Origin: Hymenobacter gummosus
Lineage (GTDB): Bacteria; Bacteroidota; Bacteroidia; Cytophagales; Hymenobacteraceae
Direction: 5' to 3'
DNA: 64,000 nucleotides
NCBI RefSeq assembly: GCF_003970915.1
Contig: NZ_RXOF01000008.1
Span: 62,001-126,000 of the forward strand
A program made the position numbers and the translations under genes. Under the pieces are notes generated by a model. It did not search any database. It worked only from the letters and a program-made list of their open reading frames with translations, and had not been told where the DNA came from. Shown here piece after piece: positions 35,129 through 44,296 of the stretch. Position 1 is the stretch's first letter. Each line of letters opens with the position of its first letter.

Positions 35129-35227
35129 GCCGGGCCGCCGCGCGGGCAACCTTTGGGCCCGGATGCCGGTACAGGCAGGTTTGCCGCCCGGCCGAGCTTT
35201 CCTTCGGCCATCATCCGCTACTTCGCC

Positions 35228-36184
35228 ATGCCCGACGCCACCGCGCTCCGCCCCACCGCCTAGCCCTCCCACCCCGCCGACTCCCAGCCCACGGCCCCCC
35301 TCATCGTGCTGGCCGGCGCCACGGGGCAGCTGGGCCTGCTCATTGCCCACCACCTGCGCCGCCGCGGCGCGGCCGTGCGCGCCCTGGTGCGCCCCGAGGC
35401 CCAGGCCGGCGCCGAGGCCGAATCCTTGCGCCGCCAGGGCGTGGAGGTGGAGGTAGTCGATTACGCTTACCAGACCAGCCTCACCCAGGCCTGCACCGGC
35501 GCCAGCTGCGTGGTGTCGGCTTTGTCGGGGCTGCGCGAGGTCATTGTCGGCGCCCAGACGCAGCTGCTGCAGGCCGCCGTGAAAGCCGGCGTGCCCCGCT
35601 TCATCCCGTCCGATTTCTGCATTGCCTACGACCGGCTACCCGAGGGCTCCAACCGCAACCTCGACCTGCGCCGGGAGTTCAGCCGCCGCCTCGACCGGGC
35701 GCCCATCCAGGCCACCTCGGTGCTCAATGGCATGTTCACGGATTTGCTCAAGGGCACGGCCCCGGTGGTGCTGCCCGGCCCCGGCCTGGTGCTGCACTGG
35801 GGCTCGGCCGAGCAGCCCCTGGACTTCACCACCATGGTGGACACCGCCGACTACACCGCCGCCGCCGCCCTCGACGATGCGGCCCCGCGCTACCTGCGCA
35901 TTGCCGGCGACGTGCAGAGCCCGCGCGGCCTGCAGGCCGCCGCCGAGGCCGCCTTTGGCCGCGAGTTCCGGCGGCTGCGGCCCGGCGGCCTGGGCGCCTT
36001 CAATGTGCTCATCCGCCTCACCCAGACCCTGAGCCCCGCCCCGGACGAGGTATTCCCGGCCTGGCAAGGCATGCAGTACCTGCGCGACATGTTCAGCGGC
36101 CAGGCCAAGCTCGCCCCGCTCGACAACGACCGGTACCCCGATATCCGCTGGACTTCGGTACAGCAGTTGCTCACCCGGCGCTAG
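35228..36184 (+). pseudogene. NmrA-family NAD(P)-binding protein interrupted by an in-frame TAG
   Basis: From the ATG at 35228 the frame reads MPDATALRPTA then TAG (35261-35263), and continues in the same frame with PSHPADSQPTAPLIVLAGATGQLG and about 290 further residues of intact NmrA-type sequence (GASCVVSALSGLREVIVGAQ; IPSDFCIAYDRLPEGSN). The dinucleotide-binding loop is AGATGQLG. The first in-frame start after the stop is the GTG at 35306, which would begin inside the first beta strand. So this is either a recent nonsense mutation or sequencing error (a CAG to TAG change would do), or a gene starting at a poor codon. The rest of the frame is undamaged. Confidence 0.7.
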
Positions 36185-36222
36185 GCCGCGCCCGGCCGGC
36201 GGCCCGCCGCTGGGTGGCACCG

Positions 36223-36834
36223 CTAGGCGGCGGCGGGCGGTAGCTGCCAGCCTACCTGCGCGGCCCAGAGCGAGGCGGCCTCAAACACCAGGTGAAACAC
36301 CGGCTCCTTCAGGTACAGGTAGCCCTCGATGCTGCGGGGAAACAGGGCGGCCGCCCGGCTTTTCAGCAGCTCGTACTCGGCGCGGGCCCGGGGGCTGGCC
36401 CGCAGATAGTCGCGAAAGAGCAGGGCGTAGCGGGCGTTGAAGCGGCCCGCCTCGCGAATGTGCAGGTGGGTGCGCCGCTCCCCCGCCGGCTCGCGCATGT
36501 AGAGCTTGCGCAGCTCTGCCGAGTCTGGGGGCAGGCCGTGAAACTCGTCGTACTGCGTGGCCTCGCCCTGCCGAAAGCCGGCATGCCGCAGTGCCGCCGT
36601 CAGCGCCGCCGCAGCGGGCAGGCTGGTCACGGTCAGCTGCACATCCAGCACGTCCTTGGCGCTGAGCCCCGGCACGGCCGTGGAGCCGATGTGGTCGATG
36701 CGCAGCAGCAGGGGGCCGGCCAGGACCCGCAGGCGGCGGGCCAAGGCAGCAAACTCATCCGGCCAGGCGGGTCGGTAAGGCACCAGCACCACCGGCCGGG
36801 ACGGGGCAAAAGCGGGGAGGTCGGGCATGGGCAC
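36223..36834 (-). CDS. GrpB/UPF0157-family nucleotidyltransferase-fold protein
   Basis: A 203-residue protein with the family signature HIGSTAVPGLSAKDVLDVQL (about 47-66) and a later block THLHIREAGRFNARYALLFR. The family has a nucleotidyltransferase fold but no well-established reaction; often dephospho-CoA kinase fusions carry it. Met3 is an alternative start. Confidence 0.88.
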   Translation of the reverse strand: MPMPDLPAFAPSRPVVLVPYRPAWPDEFAALARRLRVLAGPLLLRIDHIGSTAVPGLSAKDVLDVQLTVTSLPAAAALTAALRHAGFRQGEATQYDEFHGLPPDSAELRKLYMREPAGERRTHLHIREAGRFNARYALLFRDYLRASPRARAEYELLKSRAAALFPRSIEGYLYLKEPVFHLVFEAASLWAAQVGWQLPPAAA

Positions 36835-36875
36835 GGCGGCGGTTGAGCCGGCTAAGCTAGCCGCCCGCCGGGCAC

Positions 36876-36909
36876 AAAAAAAGCAGCACCCCGGTCAGGG
36901 GTGCTGCTT
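36876..36909 (-). terminator. Terminator of the cold shock gene
   Basis: AAGCAGCACCCC (36881-36892), 5-nt loop, GGGGTGCTGCTT (36898-36909); on the minus strand the T-run follows directly. A 12-bp perfect stem. Confidence 0.93.
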
Positions 36910-36929
36910 GCGAAGTAGTCGGCCGAAAA

Positions 36930-37121
36930 CTAGGCGCGACGGACTTTTACGGCGTTCAGACCTTTGCGGCCCTGCTCCACTTCAAACTCGACTTTGTCGT
37001 TGTCGCGGATTTCGTCGATGAGGCCGGTTACGTGGACGAATACGTCCTGGCCGGTGGTGGAGTCATTGATGAAACCAAAGCCTTTGGTCTCATTGAAGAA
37101 TTTTACGGTTCCCGTTGCCAT
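36930..37121 (-). CDS. CspA-family cold shock protein
   Basis: A 63-residue single cold shock domain that binds single-stranded RNA or DNA and melts RNA structure. RNP1 is KGFGFI (14-19) and RNP2 is VFVHVTG (27-33); length and layout are normal. It has its own terminator and a long upstream gap, as for cspA genes with regulated leaders. Confidence 0.96.
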   Translation of the reverse strand: MATGTVKFFNETKGFGFINDSTTGQDVFVHVTGLIDEIRDNDKVEFEVEQGRKGLNAVKVRRA

Positions 37122-37458
37122 GATGCTTTAGGAAAAAGGTGAAAAACGAGCAACTGACAACGGAACGCTACTCTGATTCTGCAAGCGAATTGAGGTAGGT
37201 GACACGAGGCAACTTGCCTTAAACAGCGTAAACATACGGCTTTATTTCCGGTCGGCAGTATTCGGCCCGGTCATTTCAGTCGCGTTACGGGCTGCAAACC
37301 GGCTCTGCCCCGATAAAGTTCAGCTGCGAACCCGCTAAAACCAAGCCGCTACGGCACGCCCTTATCGGAAGGGCCCTGCCACTAACGGGCCCCAAAGCGG
37401 CTGCTGCCCGGGCGCCGAATACGGGTAAGCAGCAAAACGGCAGGCTAGCGCAGCGGTA
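37122..37458 (-). promoter_or_regulatory. Promoter and leader region of the cold shock gene
   Basis: Upstream of the start the minus strand is T-rich and holds a small hairpin (GGCAAGTTGCC, 37211-37221) and TATGTTTA, close to a -7 box, about 110 nt before the ATG. A structured leader of around 100 nt would fit cold-shock control. No ORF is supported here. Confidence 0.45.
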
Positions 37459-39882
37459 TCAGGGGCGGTAGAAGCGGGCAGTGTGGCAGCCCCCGCTCGT
37501 GGTGAGGCGCGCCACGTACCAGCCCGCGGGCAGCGCGGCAACGGGCAGCACCCCCTGGCCGGCAGCCCTCGACTGCCGCAGCACCACCCGCCCGGTCATG
37601 TCCAGCACTTCGAGCAGCGCTGAGGCCGCGCCCGCCGGCCCCCGGTACTGCACCTGCCCGGCCTCGGCCACCGTCGGGAAAAGCAGCAGGTCGGAGGTGG
37701 CAGGCGCCCCCGCCCGACTGGCCAGCACCCCGCTCCTAACGAGCACGGGCAGCGGGGCGTAAGTCAGCCACCCGAGCTGGTAGGAGGTGTTGTTGCCCCA
37801 GCCCCAGAGGGTGCCGTCGGGGCGCCGGGCCAGTACGTGCTGGCTGCCGCTGCTCGGGTAGAGCTGCGCCCAGTCGGCGGCGGTGCCCATGAGGGTGGGC
37901 ACCAAGAGCGGAGCACCGCTGCTCGTAGGGGCACCGCTGCCCCACACCCACACGCTGCCGTCCTGCCGCACACCCTGCCCGTAGCCGCGCCCGGCGGCCA
38001 CCTGCCGCCAGTCCGTGGCCGTCCCGATTTGCACCGGCACCGCCCGGCGGGTGGTAGTACCGTCGCCCAGCTGGCCCTCGGCGTTGTTGCCCCAGGCCCA
38101 GAGGGTGCCGTCGGCGCGCACGGCGAGGCTGAAATCGGCGCCGGCCGCCACGCTCAGCCAGCGGTGGGCCTGACTGATGTGGGTGGGACGCAGCAGCGCG
38201 GTGGTGCCGTGGCCCAGCTGCCCGCTGGCGTTGTCGCCCCACACCCACAGGGTACTGTCGCGGCGCAGGGCCAGGGCGTGCTGCCCGCCGGCCGCCACGC
38301 TGCGCCAGGTGGTAGTGGTATCGACGCGCTCGGGGGTGGGAGGAATAAACCGGGAGCCGGTGCCCAGCTGCCCGTAGCCGTTGTCGCCCCAGCCCCAAAG
38401 GGAGCCGTCCTGCTGCAGGCCCAGGGCAAATGCTTCGCCGGCCACCACGCTGCGCCAGCTGGTGGCCGTGCCCACCTGCTCCGGCACGTCGCGGGAGAAG
38501 GGGGTGCTGCCGCCCAGCTGCCGGTAGTTGTTGCGGCCCCAGGCCCAAAGCGTGCCGTCCTGGCGCAGGGCCAGGCTGAAATCGGCGCCGGCGGCCACGC
38601 TGCGCCAGCCGGTGGCCGTGCCCACCTGCTCCGGCGCGGCGCGATGAATGCCGGAAGAGGTGCCATTGCCGAGCTGCCCGTAGTAGTTGCGGCCCCAGGA
38701 CCACAGGGTGCCGTCCTGGCGCACGGCCAGGCTATGTTCTCCGCCCGCGGCGGCGCTCTGCCAAGTGGTGGCCGCGCCCACCGGCCGGGGGTATTCCACC
38801 AGGTTCATGGCTACCCGCGCCGGGCTGCCCACCTGTCCCCGCGTGCTGCTGCCCCAGGCCCATACTTCCCCATTGCGGTGAGTACCCACGGTGTGCGCCT
38901 CGTGGGCCGTCAGCGTCTGCCAGGTGGTGGCCCGCCCCACCTGCACCGGGGTGCGCCGGGCGCTGGTGGTACTGTCGCCCAGCTGGCCCCGCTCGTTCAG
39001 GCCCCAGCTCCAGAGGGTGCCGTCCTGGCGCAGGGCCGCGGTGTAGTAGCGGCCCGCGGCGGCCAGCAGCCAGTTGGCAGCAGTGCCCACCTGCACGGGC
39101 GTGGGGCACCAGGTGGGCGTGCCCACGCCGAGCTGCCCGTGGTAGTTTTCGCCCCAGGCCCAGAGGGTGCCGTCGCGCCGCACGGCCACGGTGTGGTCGT
39201 GGCCGGCGGCCACGCTCTGCCAGTTGCTGGCCGTGCCCACCTGCGTGGGGTTCACAAAGTAGGTTCGCTGGCCGTTGCCGAGGGTGCCGAAGCCCCAGGC
39301 CCAGAGGGTGCCGTCCTGCCGGATGGCGCAGGCGTGCTCGGTGCCCACCGAAATGCTCTGCCAGGTGGTCGTCGTGCCCAACTGAGTGGGTACCAGCGCG
39401 TCGATGCCCGTGCCGTTGCCCAGCTGGAAGTTGGCGTTTTCGCCCCATACCCACAGCGTGCCGTCGGTGCGCAGGGCCACGGTGTAGTTGGCGCCGGCCG
39501 CCACGCTCTGCCAGGTGGCAGCCGCCCCGATCTGCACCGGCGTCGGGCGCGGACTGCACGTGCCGTCGCCGAGCTGCCCGAACTGGTTGTCGCCCCAGGC
39601 CCAGAGGGTGCCGTCCTGGCGCACGGCCACCGTGTGCTGCTCGCCCGCGGCCGTGCTTTGCCAGCTGGCCCCCGCGCCCACCGCCACCGGGGCTTCGCGG
39701 TGGCGGGTGCTGCCGTCGCCGAGCTGGCCGTACTGGTTGTTGCCCCAGGTCCAGAGCGTGCCGTCGCCGAACACTACGGCCGAGTGCGTCTGGGCCTGGG
39801 TGCGGCCCGCGGCCAGCAGTAGCCCCAGGGCCCAGCAGCCCCGGCGCACGAATCTAAACGAGAAGAGTAGCGGTTGTTTCAT
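37459..39882 (-). CDS. Secreted RCC1-repeat protein with T9SS sorting domain
   Basis: An 807-residue protein. A signal peptide (ends about 30, GRTQAQ) is followed by 14 RCC1-type repeats of about 50 residues each (core HTVAVRQDGTLWAWGDNQFG), covering about 32-715. Seven such repeats make one beta-propeller, so two propellers are likely. The last 85 residues are a T9SS sorting domain (LLLFPTVAEAGQVQYRGPAG, then VLPVAALPAGWYVARLTTSG). It is a surface protein of unknown binding target. Repeats are well preserved at DNA level and could recombine. Confidence 0.92.
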   Translation of the reverse strand: MKQPLLFSFRFVRRGCWALGLLLAAGRTQAQTHSAVVFGDGTLWTWGNNQYGQLGDGSTRHREAPVAVGAGASWQSTAAGEQHTVAVRQDGTLWAWGDNQFGQLGDGTCSPRPTPVQIGAAATWQSVAAGANYTVALRTDGTLWVWGENANFQLGNGTGIDALVPTQLGTTTTWQSISVGTEHACAIRQDGTLWAWGFGTLGNGQRTYFVNPTQVGTASNWQSVAAGHDHTVAVRRDGTLWAWGENYHGQLGVGTPTWCPTPVQVGTAANWLLAAAGRYYTAALRQDGTLWSWGLNERGQLGDSTTSARRTPVQVGRATTWQTLTAHEAHTVGTHRNGEVWAWGSSTRGQVGSPARVAMNLVEYPRPVGAATTWQSAAAGGEHSLAVRQDGTLWSWGRNYYGQLGNGTSSGIHRAAPEQVGTATGWRSVAAGADFSLALRQDGTLWAWGRNNYRQLGGSTPFSRDVPEQVGTATSWRSVVAGEAFALGLQQDGSLWGWGDNGYGQLGTGSRFIPPTPERVDTTTTWRSVAAGGQHALALRRDSTLWVWGDNASGQLGHGTTALLRPTHISQAHRWLSVAAGADFSLAVRADGTLWAWGNNAEGQLGDGTTTRRAVPVQIGTATDWRQVAAGRGYGQGVRQDGSVWVWGSGAPTSSGAPLLVPTLMGTAADWAQLYPSSGSQHVLARRPDGTLWGWGNNTSYQLGWLTYAPLPVLVRSGVLASRAGAPATSDLLLFPTVAEAGQVQYRGPAGAASALLEVLDMTGRVVLRQSRAAGQGVLPVAALPAGWYVARLTTSGGCHTARFYRP

Positions 39883-40066
39883 GCACCAAAATCAGGCGAA
39901 GGGCGGGTAAAGACGGTCACACCGGCGGCGGGGCCGGCCCGCCAGCATCAGCGGCCCAAGTAACGGCAAGGCGCGCCAAGGCACAATCCGGCAGCCGTTT
40001 TTTTCGGTGCTGTGCGCCTTACTCCCAGGCCTTAGCGCTGAGCAATGAGTGCCTCACCCCGCGCCG

Positions 40067-40396
40067 CTAGGCCTGCGGGCTGGGCTGAAACCAGCGCTGG
40101 TAGGCCGGGGCCACCAGGCGCTGCCATTCGGGGTGCCGCTTCAGGTAGCTGGTCACGAAGGGGCACAGCGGAATCAGCGGCTGCCCGCGGCGCTCCACCT
40201 CGGCCAGCACTTTTTCCACCAGGGCCGTGCCGACGCCCCGGCCTTCCAGCTGGGCCGGCACTTCGGTGTGAAACAGGGCCACGGCCCCGTCCCGCTCCCC
40301 GTACTCCATGTAGGCAGTGGCGTGGTTTACGCTCAGCTCGAAGCGGTGGCCGCCGGCGTTGTCGACCAGCGGCAGGGTTTCAAATTCGGGTTTCAT
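40067..40396 (-). CDS. Small GNAT-like acetyltransferase (YjdJ type)
   Basis: A 109-residue protein with the short GNAT core: EVPAQLEGRGVGTALVEKVL (acetyl-CoA loop) and QPLIPLCPFVTSYLKRHPEW. These small GNATs take acetyl-CoA but substrates are mostly unknown. I start at 40396 (MKPEFETLPLVDN); the frame is open further upstream without family sequence. Confidence 0.87.
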   Translation of the reverse strand: MKPEFETLPLVDNAGGHRFELSVNHATAYMEYGERDGAVALFHTEVPAQLEGRGVGTALVEKVLAEVERRGQPLIPLCPFVTSYLKRHPEWQRLVAPAYQRWFQPSPQA

Positions 40397-40622
40397 AGGC
40401 GGTAAGGTAGCCAACGGGCTCCAATGCCGGCCCGGCCGGGGCGGCCCGGGCAGCCGGGCGCCCCGGCTGCTTGCCAGCGCGTCGACTGGCGCCGGGCGGC
40501 TGCCGGCTGGTCTGCTGGCGCCCCTGGCCAATGCGAGGCAGCAGGCCGGTCTACTGCTTGGTAACGCGCTGCTTTCTAACGACCTTGATATCAGGCTCTG
40601 TCTGTCACCACGCTCCAACGCC

Positions 40623-41192
40623 ATGCACCGACGCACCTTTCTGCAATTCTCCCTGCTTGCCCCCGCCGCTGCCTCGGTCCGGCCGCTGTGGGCGGGTGCT
40701 CTCTGCCCCACCCCGCCCGACGACGCCCCCGCCAAGGCCGTGCTGGTGCGCCGCCAGCAGGACCGCAACAACCAGCCGTTCAAATTCCTGGACGCCTCTT
40801 TCACCGTCAAGGTATCGGGGCGGGATACGGGCGGGCGCTACGTGATTTTCGACACGCTAAGGCCCGCCAAAGTGGGCCCCGCCCTGCACTACCACAAGGA
40901 CTGCGACGAGTGGTTTTGCGTGGAGGAAGGCGAGTTTAAGTTTCAGGCCGGCCCGGAAACCATGCGCCTGCAGGCCGGCGACACCCTGCTGGTGCCCCGC
41001 GGCGTGGCGCATACCTTCATCAAAACCAGCGAAGGCGTGGCCCGGCTGCTGGTAATGCACCAGCCCGCCGGCACGATGGAGGAGTACTTCCGCACCGCCA
41101 GTCAGCTGGCCGACCAAAGCCTGGAAGGCCGTCGGGCCCTGGCCGCCCAGCACGATATTCACATCGTCGGCCCGGCGCTGAAGCCCGACTAG
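40623..41192 (+). CDS. Secreted cupin domain protein
   Basis: A 189-residue protein. The N-terminus MHRRTFLQFSLLAPAAASV has a twin-Arg start and a hydrophobic core like a Tat signal. The cupin motif is ALHYHKDCDEWFCVEEGEFK (about 80-99), followed by LQAGDTLLVPRGVAHTFI. It likely binds a metal through these His. Its substrate is unknown. Confidence 0.83.
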   Translation: MHRRTFLQFSLLAPAAASVRPLWAGALCPTPPDDAPAKAVLVRRQQDRNNQPFKFLDASFTVKVSGRDTGGRYVIFDTLRPAKVGPALHYHKDCDEWFCVEEGEFKFQAGPETMRLQAGDTLLVPRGVAHTFIKTSEGVARLLVMHQPAGTMEEYFRTASQLADQSLEGRRALAAQHDIHIVGPALKPD

Positions 41193-41238
41193 CCGCCGGG
41201 GCTTGCAGTCGGCTGCACCGCGCTGGCGGCCCCGGCGC

Positions 41239-41652
41239 TTAGGCCCGCGCTGCTGCCGGCGGGGCCAGGGCCAGGCGCAGGCTCAGCAGGGCCAGCAGCA
41301 GCGTCAGGGGCGTAAACACCAGCTTTTCCAGCTCGTTGTTCGACAGCAGGTTGCCCACCGTGTTCAGCGCGAACAGGGCCGCCATCAGCCAGAGCGCCGC
41401 CGTGAGCAGCCCGGCCGGCACGCGCACCCGCAGCAGGCCCGCCCGGGCGGCCACCGCCGCCAGCATCAGCAGGTTCAGGCCCACCGACACGGCCTCGAAG
41501 ACCAGCAGCTGCTCCCGGCTGCTGATGCGCCCGCCCCACACGATCTGGAAGGGAATGACGCCGCTGATAACCAGCCCGTGAAACAGCAGCGTGAGCGTGA
41601 TGATGACGAGCAGGGCGCCGGCGGCGGCGCGGGCCGATAGCAGGGTTTTCAT
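41239..41652 (-). CDS. Four-helix integral membrane protein
   Basis: A 137-residue protein with four predicted helices: about 8-30, 48-68, 80-100 and 110-130. No motif identifies a family. The ATG at 41652 (MKTLLSARAAAGALL) is chosen; the longer open frame upstream is antisense to the channel gene. Confidence 0.68.
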   Translation of the reverse strand: MKTLLSARAAAGALLVIITLTLLFHGLVISGVIPFQIVWGGRISSREQLLVFEAVSVGLNLLMLAAVAARAGLLRVRVPAGLLTAALWLMAALFALNTVGNLLSNNELEKLVFTPLTLLLALLSLRLALAPPAAARA

Positions 41653-41781
41653 AGCAGCAGGCAGGAGTGAATGAGGCTGCAATGATAGGCCGCCGGGCCC
41701 GCTTCGTCCTGCCAGGGCTGATTTGCGTAAGCCCGGGCTACCGAACCGGCCGCGCCCCGGCCCGGCCGCCAGCCGTTTTCT

Positions 41782-42612
41782 ATGGATACTCGTCCCCGCG
41801 ACAACGCTGCTTCCTGGCAGCAAAAGGCTTACCGCGTCATCTTCGAGTCGGACACCCGGGCCGGCCAGCTCTTCGACATTGCCTTGCTCGTAGCCATTGT
41901 GCTGAGCGTAGTGACCGTGATGCTGGAAAGCGTCAGCAGCATCAGTGCCCGCTACGGGCCGCAGCTGCGGGCGGTGGAGTGGGTGTTTACGGGCCTGTTT
42001 CTGCTCGAGTACCTGATGCGCCTGCTGGTGGTGCGCCGGCCGCTGGCCTACGCGCTGAGCTGGCTGGGCATCATCGACTTTCTGGCCATTGTGCCCACGC
42101 TGGCGGCCCTGGTGCTGGCCGGCAGCCGCTACCTGCTCGTCATCCGCACGTTGCGGCTGCTGCGGGTGTTCCGCATCTTCAAGCTGGGGCAGTTTATCGG
42201 CGAGGGCGAGTTTATCCTGAATGCCCTGCGGGCCAGCCGCTTCAAGATTCTGGTGTTTCTCAGCTCCGTCATTACCCTGGCCGTGGTGGTGGGCACGCTC
42301 ATGTACGTGGTGGAAGGCGGCCGGAACGGCTTCACCAGCATCCCCAAAAGCATCTACTGGGCCATCGTGACGATGACCACCGTGGGCTACGGCGACATTT
42401 CGCCCGCCACGGTGCTGGGCCAGACGCTGGCCTCGGTGCTCATGATTATGGGCTACGCCATCATTGCCGTGCCCACCGGCATCGTGTCGGCCCAGATGGT
42501 GCTGCCCGGCACCAGCCGCCCGGCCTACAAGCAGGTCGTCTGCCACGTGTGCCAGGCCCCGGACCACCGCCCCGACGCGGAGTACTGCTGGCGCTGCGGC
42601 GAGAAGCTGTAG
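41782..42612 (+). CDS. Voltage-gated-like potassium channel with C-terminal zinc ribbon
   Basis: A 276-residue six-helix channel. A basic S4-like helix (RTLRLLRVFRIFKL, 122-135) precedes the pore, and the selectivity filter is TMTTVGYGD (197-205), a clear K+ filter. The C-terminus carries CHVC (254-257) and CWRC (269-272), a Cys4 zinc-ribbon arrangement that is unusual for this channel type. It would pass K+ at the inner membrane. The ribbon may bind zinc or a partner, which is inference. Confidence 0.93.
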   Translation: MDTRPRDNAASWQQKAYRVIFESDTRAGQLFDIALLVAIVLSVVTVMLESVSSISARYGPQLRAVEWVFTGLFLLEYLMRLLVVRRPLAYALSWLGIIDFLAIVPTLAALVLAGSRYLLVIRTLRLLRVFRIFKLGQFIGEGEFILNALRASRFKILVFLSSVITLAVVVGTLMYVVEGGRNGFTSIPKSIYWAIVTMTTVGYGDISPATVLGQTLASVLMIMGYAIIAVPTGIVSAQMVLPGTSRPAYKQVVCHVCQAPDHRPDAEYCWRCGEKL

Positions 42613-42642
42613 ACACCGCCCGTCCGCCCAAAGACCCCGCTC

Positions 42643-44019
42643 CTACCGGGCCGGTGTCCGCAGCAGGGCCAGCACGGCATCCAGGTCCACGTCGCGCTGC
42701 TGCAATACGTCGTTGATGCTGCGCGGCGGCACCACGTCGGGCACCAGGCCGGTGCGCTGCGCGGAGGCCGCATCGAGCACCAGCCGGTAGGCCGGAAAGG
42801 TAATTTCGACGCGGGACCTGGGCAGCGTCAGCACGGGGAAGGTGCCGCCGTTGTTGCCGTTGTAGCCGCCCCCGGCCGCCGTGCCCACGAAGGTGGCCCG
42901 GCTGTGCCGGCGCAGCCAAGCGGTGAGCATGGTGGACGATGAGGCGGTAAAGCCGTCGGTCAGCACAAACAGCCGGCCCCGGTAGGGCTGGGCGTGGGGC
43001 CGGTAGCGGTAGGTGTACGTGCGCCCCAGCGGGCTGCGCCGCCCGCGCCAGGCGTCGCCCACGGTGTAGCGCAGCGCGGCCAGGCCCAGGTACAGCTTAC
43101 CGGTGGCGTTGGCGTAGCGGAAGGGGTGCAGTTGCCGGGGCTGCACGAAGGCGTACGAAAACGCGGTATCGACCAGGTGCCGGGCCAGGGCCACGGCGGC
43201 GGCGCGGTTGCCGCCTCCGTTGCCCCGCAGGTCGATAACTAGGGCCGGCACCTGCTGCTCGCGCACGTAGCGCAGGGCCTGGTCGAAAAAGGCCGCGTCG
43301 GCCCGGGCAAAGGAGCGCACGCGCAGCACCGCCGCCCCTTCCTGCAGCCGCAGGCTGTTGTCGCGGGCCCGCAGCACCACCCCGGCCAGCGGCGGCGGGG
43401 CCAGCGGCGGGGGCAGCTGCGGGGCGGCGGGCACGCGCACGGATTGCTTGTTCGTGGTCAGGGCGTAGGTGGCCGGGTAGCCGAAGTAGAGCGAAATTAC
43501 CGAAGCCGACAGCCGGTTGAAGGCCGCTTCGCCCCGGGCCGGGCCGCCCCCGTCGCTGGCCCAGTACTGGTGCAGCGTGGCCACGAGGGTAGCGGCCGGC
43601 ACCCCGTTGAGGGTTTGCACTTCGGCCCCGGCTAGCTGATGGACGCTGTCGGCGCCCACGTACAGGCGGCCGTTGAGCGTGAGCAGCTGCAGCGGGAAGT
43701 AGCGCGGAGCAGCCTTGGGCGCCAGCGGGTTCTTGCGGATGCCGGTGTGCACGCAGCCCACCCGGTACAGGGCCTCGGCCAGCAGCAGCCGGAACTCCAC
43801 CGCGCTCAGGCTGTCGGCCGTCAAGGCCTGCACCCTGGCCAGCACCGGTCCCAGGTCGACGCGGTAGGCCTCGGGGGCGTAATTGGCGGGGTGGGCCTCG
43901 CGCACGGCCCGGTCGAGGAAGGTCAAATCGGTCAGCGCGTCCCGGGTGGCAATTTTCTGCCCCCAGCCCAGCAGGGGCAGCCCCAGCGCCCCGAGCAGCA
44001 GTAAAGTTTTCGTGAGCAT
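42643..44019 (-). CDS. S41-family (tail-specific) protease, secreted
   Basis: A 458-residue protein with signal MLTKTLLLLGALGLPLLGWG. The S41 core is visible: DLRGNGGGNRAAAVALARHL, then VLTDGFTASSSTMLTAW (the active Ser lies in this stretch) and TAAGGGYNGNNGG; the C-terminus RTGLVPDVVPPRSIND is typical too. It acts on proteins in the periplasm. There is no obvious PDZ domain. I start at 44019; 24 residues of open frame lie upstream without a signal-like sequence. Confidence 0.88.
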   Translation of the reverse strand: MLTKTLLLLGALGLPLLGWGQKIATRDALTDLTFLDRAVREAHPANYAPEAYRVDLGPVLARVQALTADSLSAVEFRLLLAEALYRVGCVHTGIRKNPLAPKAAPRYFPLQLLTLNGRLYVGADSVHQLAGAEVQTLNGVPAATLVATLHQYWASDGGGPARGEAAFNRLSASVISLYFGYPATYALTTNKQSVRVPAAPQLPPPLAPPPLAGVVLRARDNSLRLQEGAAVLRVRSFARADAAFFDQALRYVREQQVPALVIDLRGNGGGNRAAAVALARHLVDTAFSYAFVQPRQLHPFRYANATGKLYLGLAALRYTVGDAWRGRRSPLGRTYTYRYRPHAQPYRGRLFVLTDGFTASSSTMLTAWLRRHSRATFVGTAAGGGYNGNNGGTFPVLTLPRSRVEITFPAYRLVLDAASAQRTGLVPDVVPPRSINDVLQQRDVDLDAVLALLRTPAR

Positions 44020-44189
44020 AGCAGTAACCGGCCGGGCGGCTCCGGCCTTGGCATAACGGGCGCCTTGCCGACCAGATTGCGGCGGGCCCATACCGGGTAA
44101 ATATAAGCAGCAGCCGTGGGGTCGTGGTGGGCAGCCGGGTGGTTTCGGTCCCGGCCGCGCCCAACTGCCCCGTGCTGACGTGCCAGCCC

Positions 44190-44228
44190 CAAAACCAAGC
44201 GCCCGGCTTCCGCAGGGAAGCCGGGCGC
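44190..44228 (-). terminator. Probable terminator of the 44297 gene
   Basis: On the minus strand a 13-bp perfect stem (GCGCCCGGCTTCC / complement, 44199-44211 with 44216-44228) is followed by TTGGTTTTG. Confidence 0.62.
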
Positions 44229-44296
44229 CGGCTACGTTGCAATAGGCGAAATCAGGATAGGTCGGGCGACAAAAGGAGGCAATGGCGGGGCCGGGG

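Noticed and set aside
37837-39822. A 661-codon plus-strand frame opposite the RCC1 gene
   Set aside because: It is antisense to the repeat protein and mirrors its repeats; no start or domain supports it.
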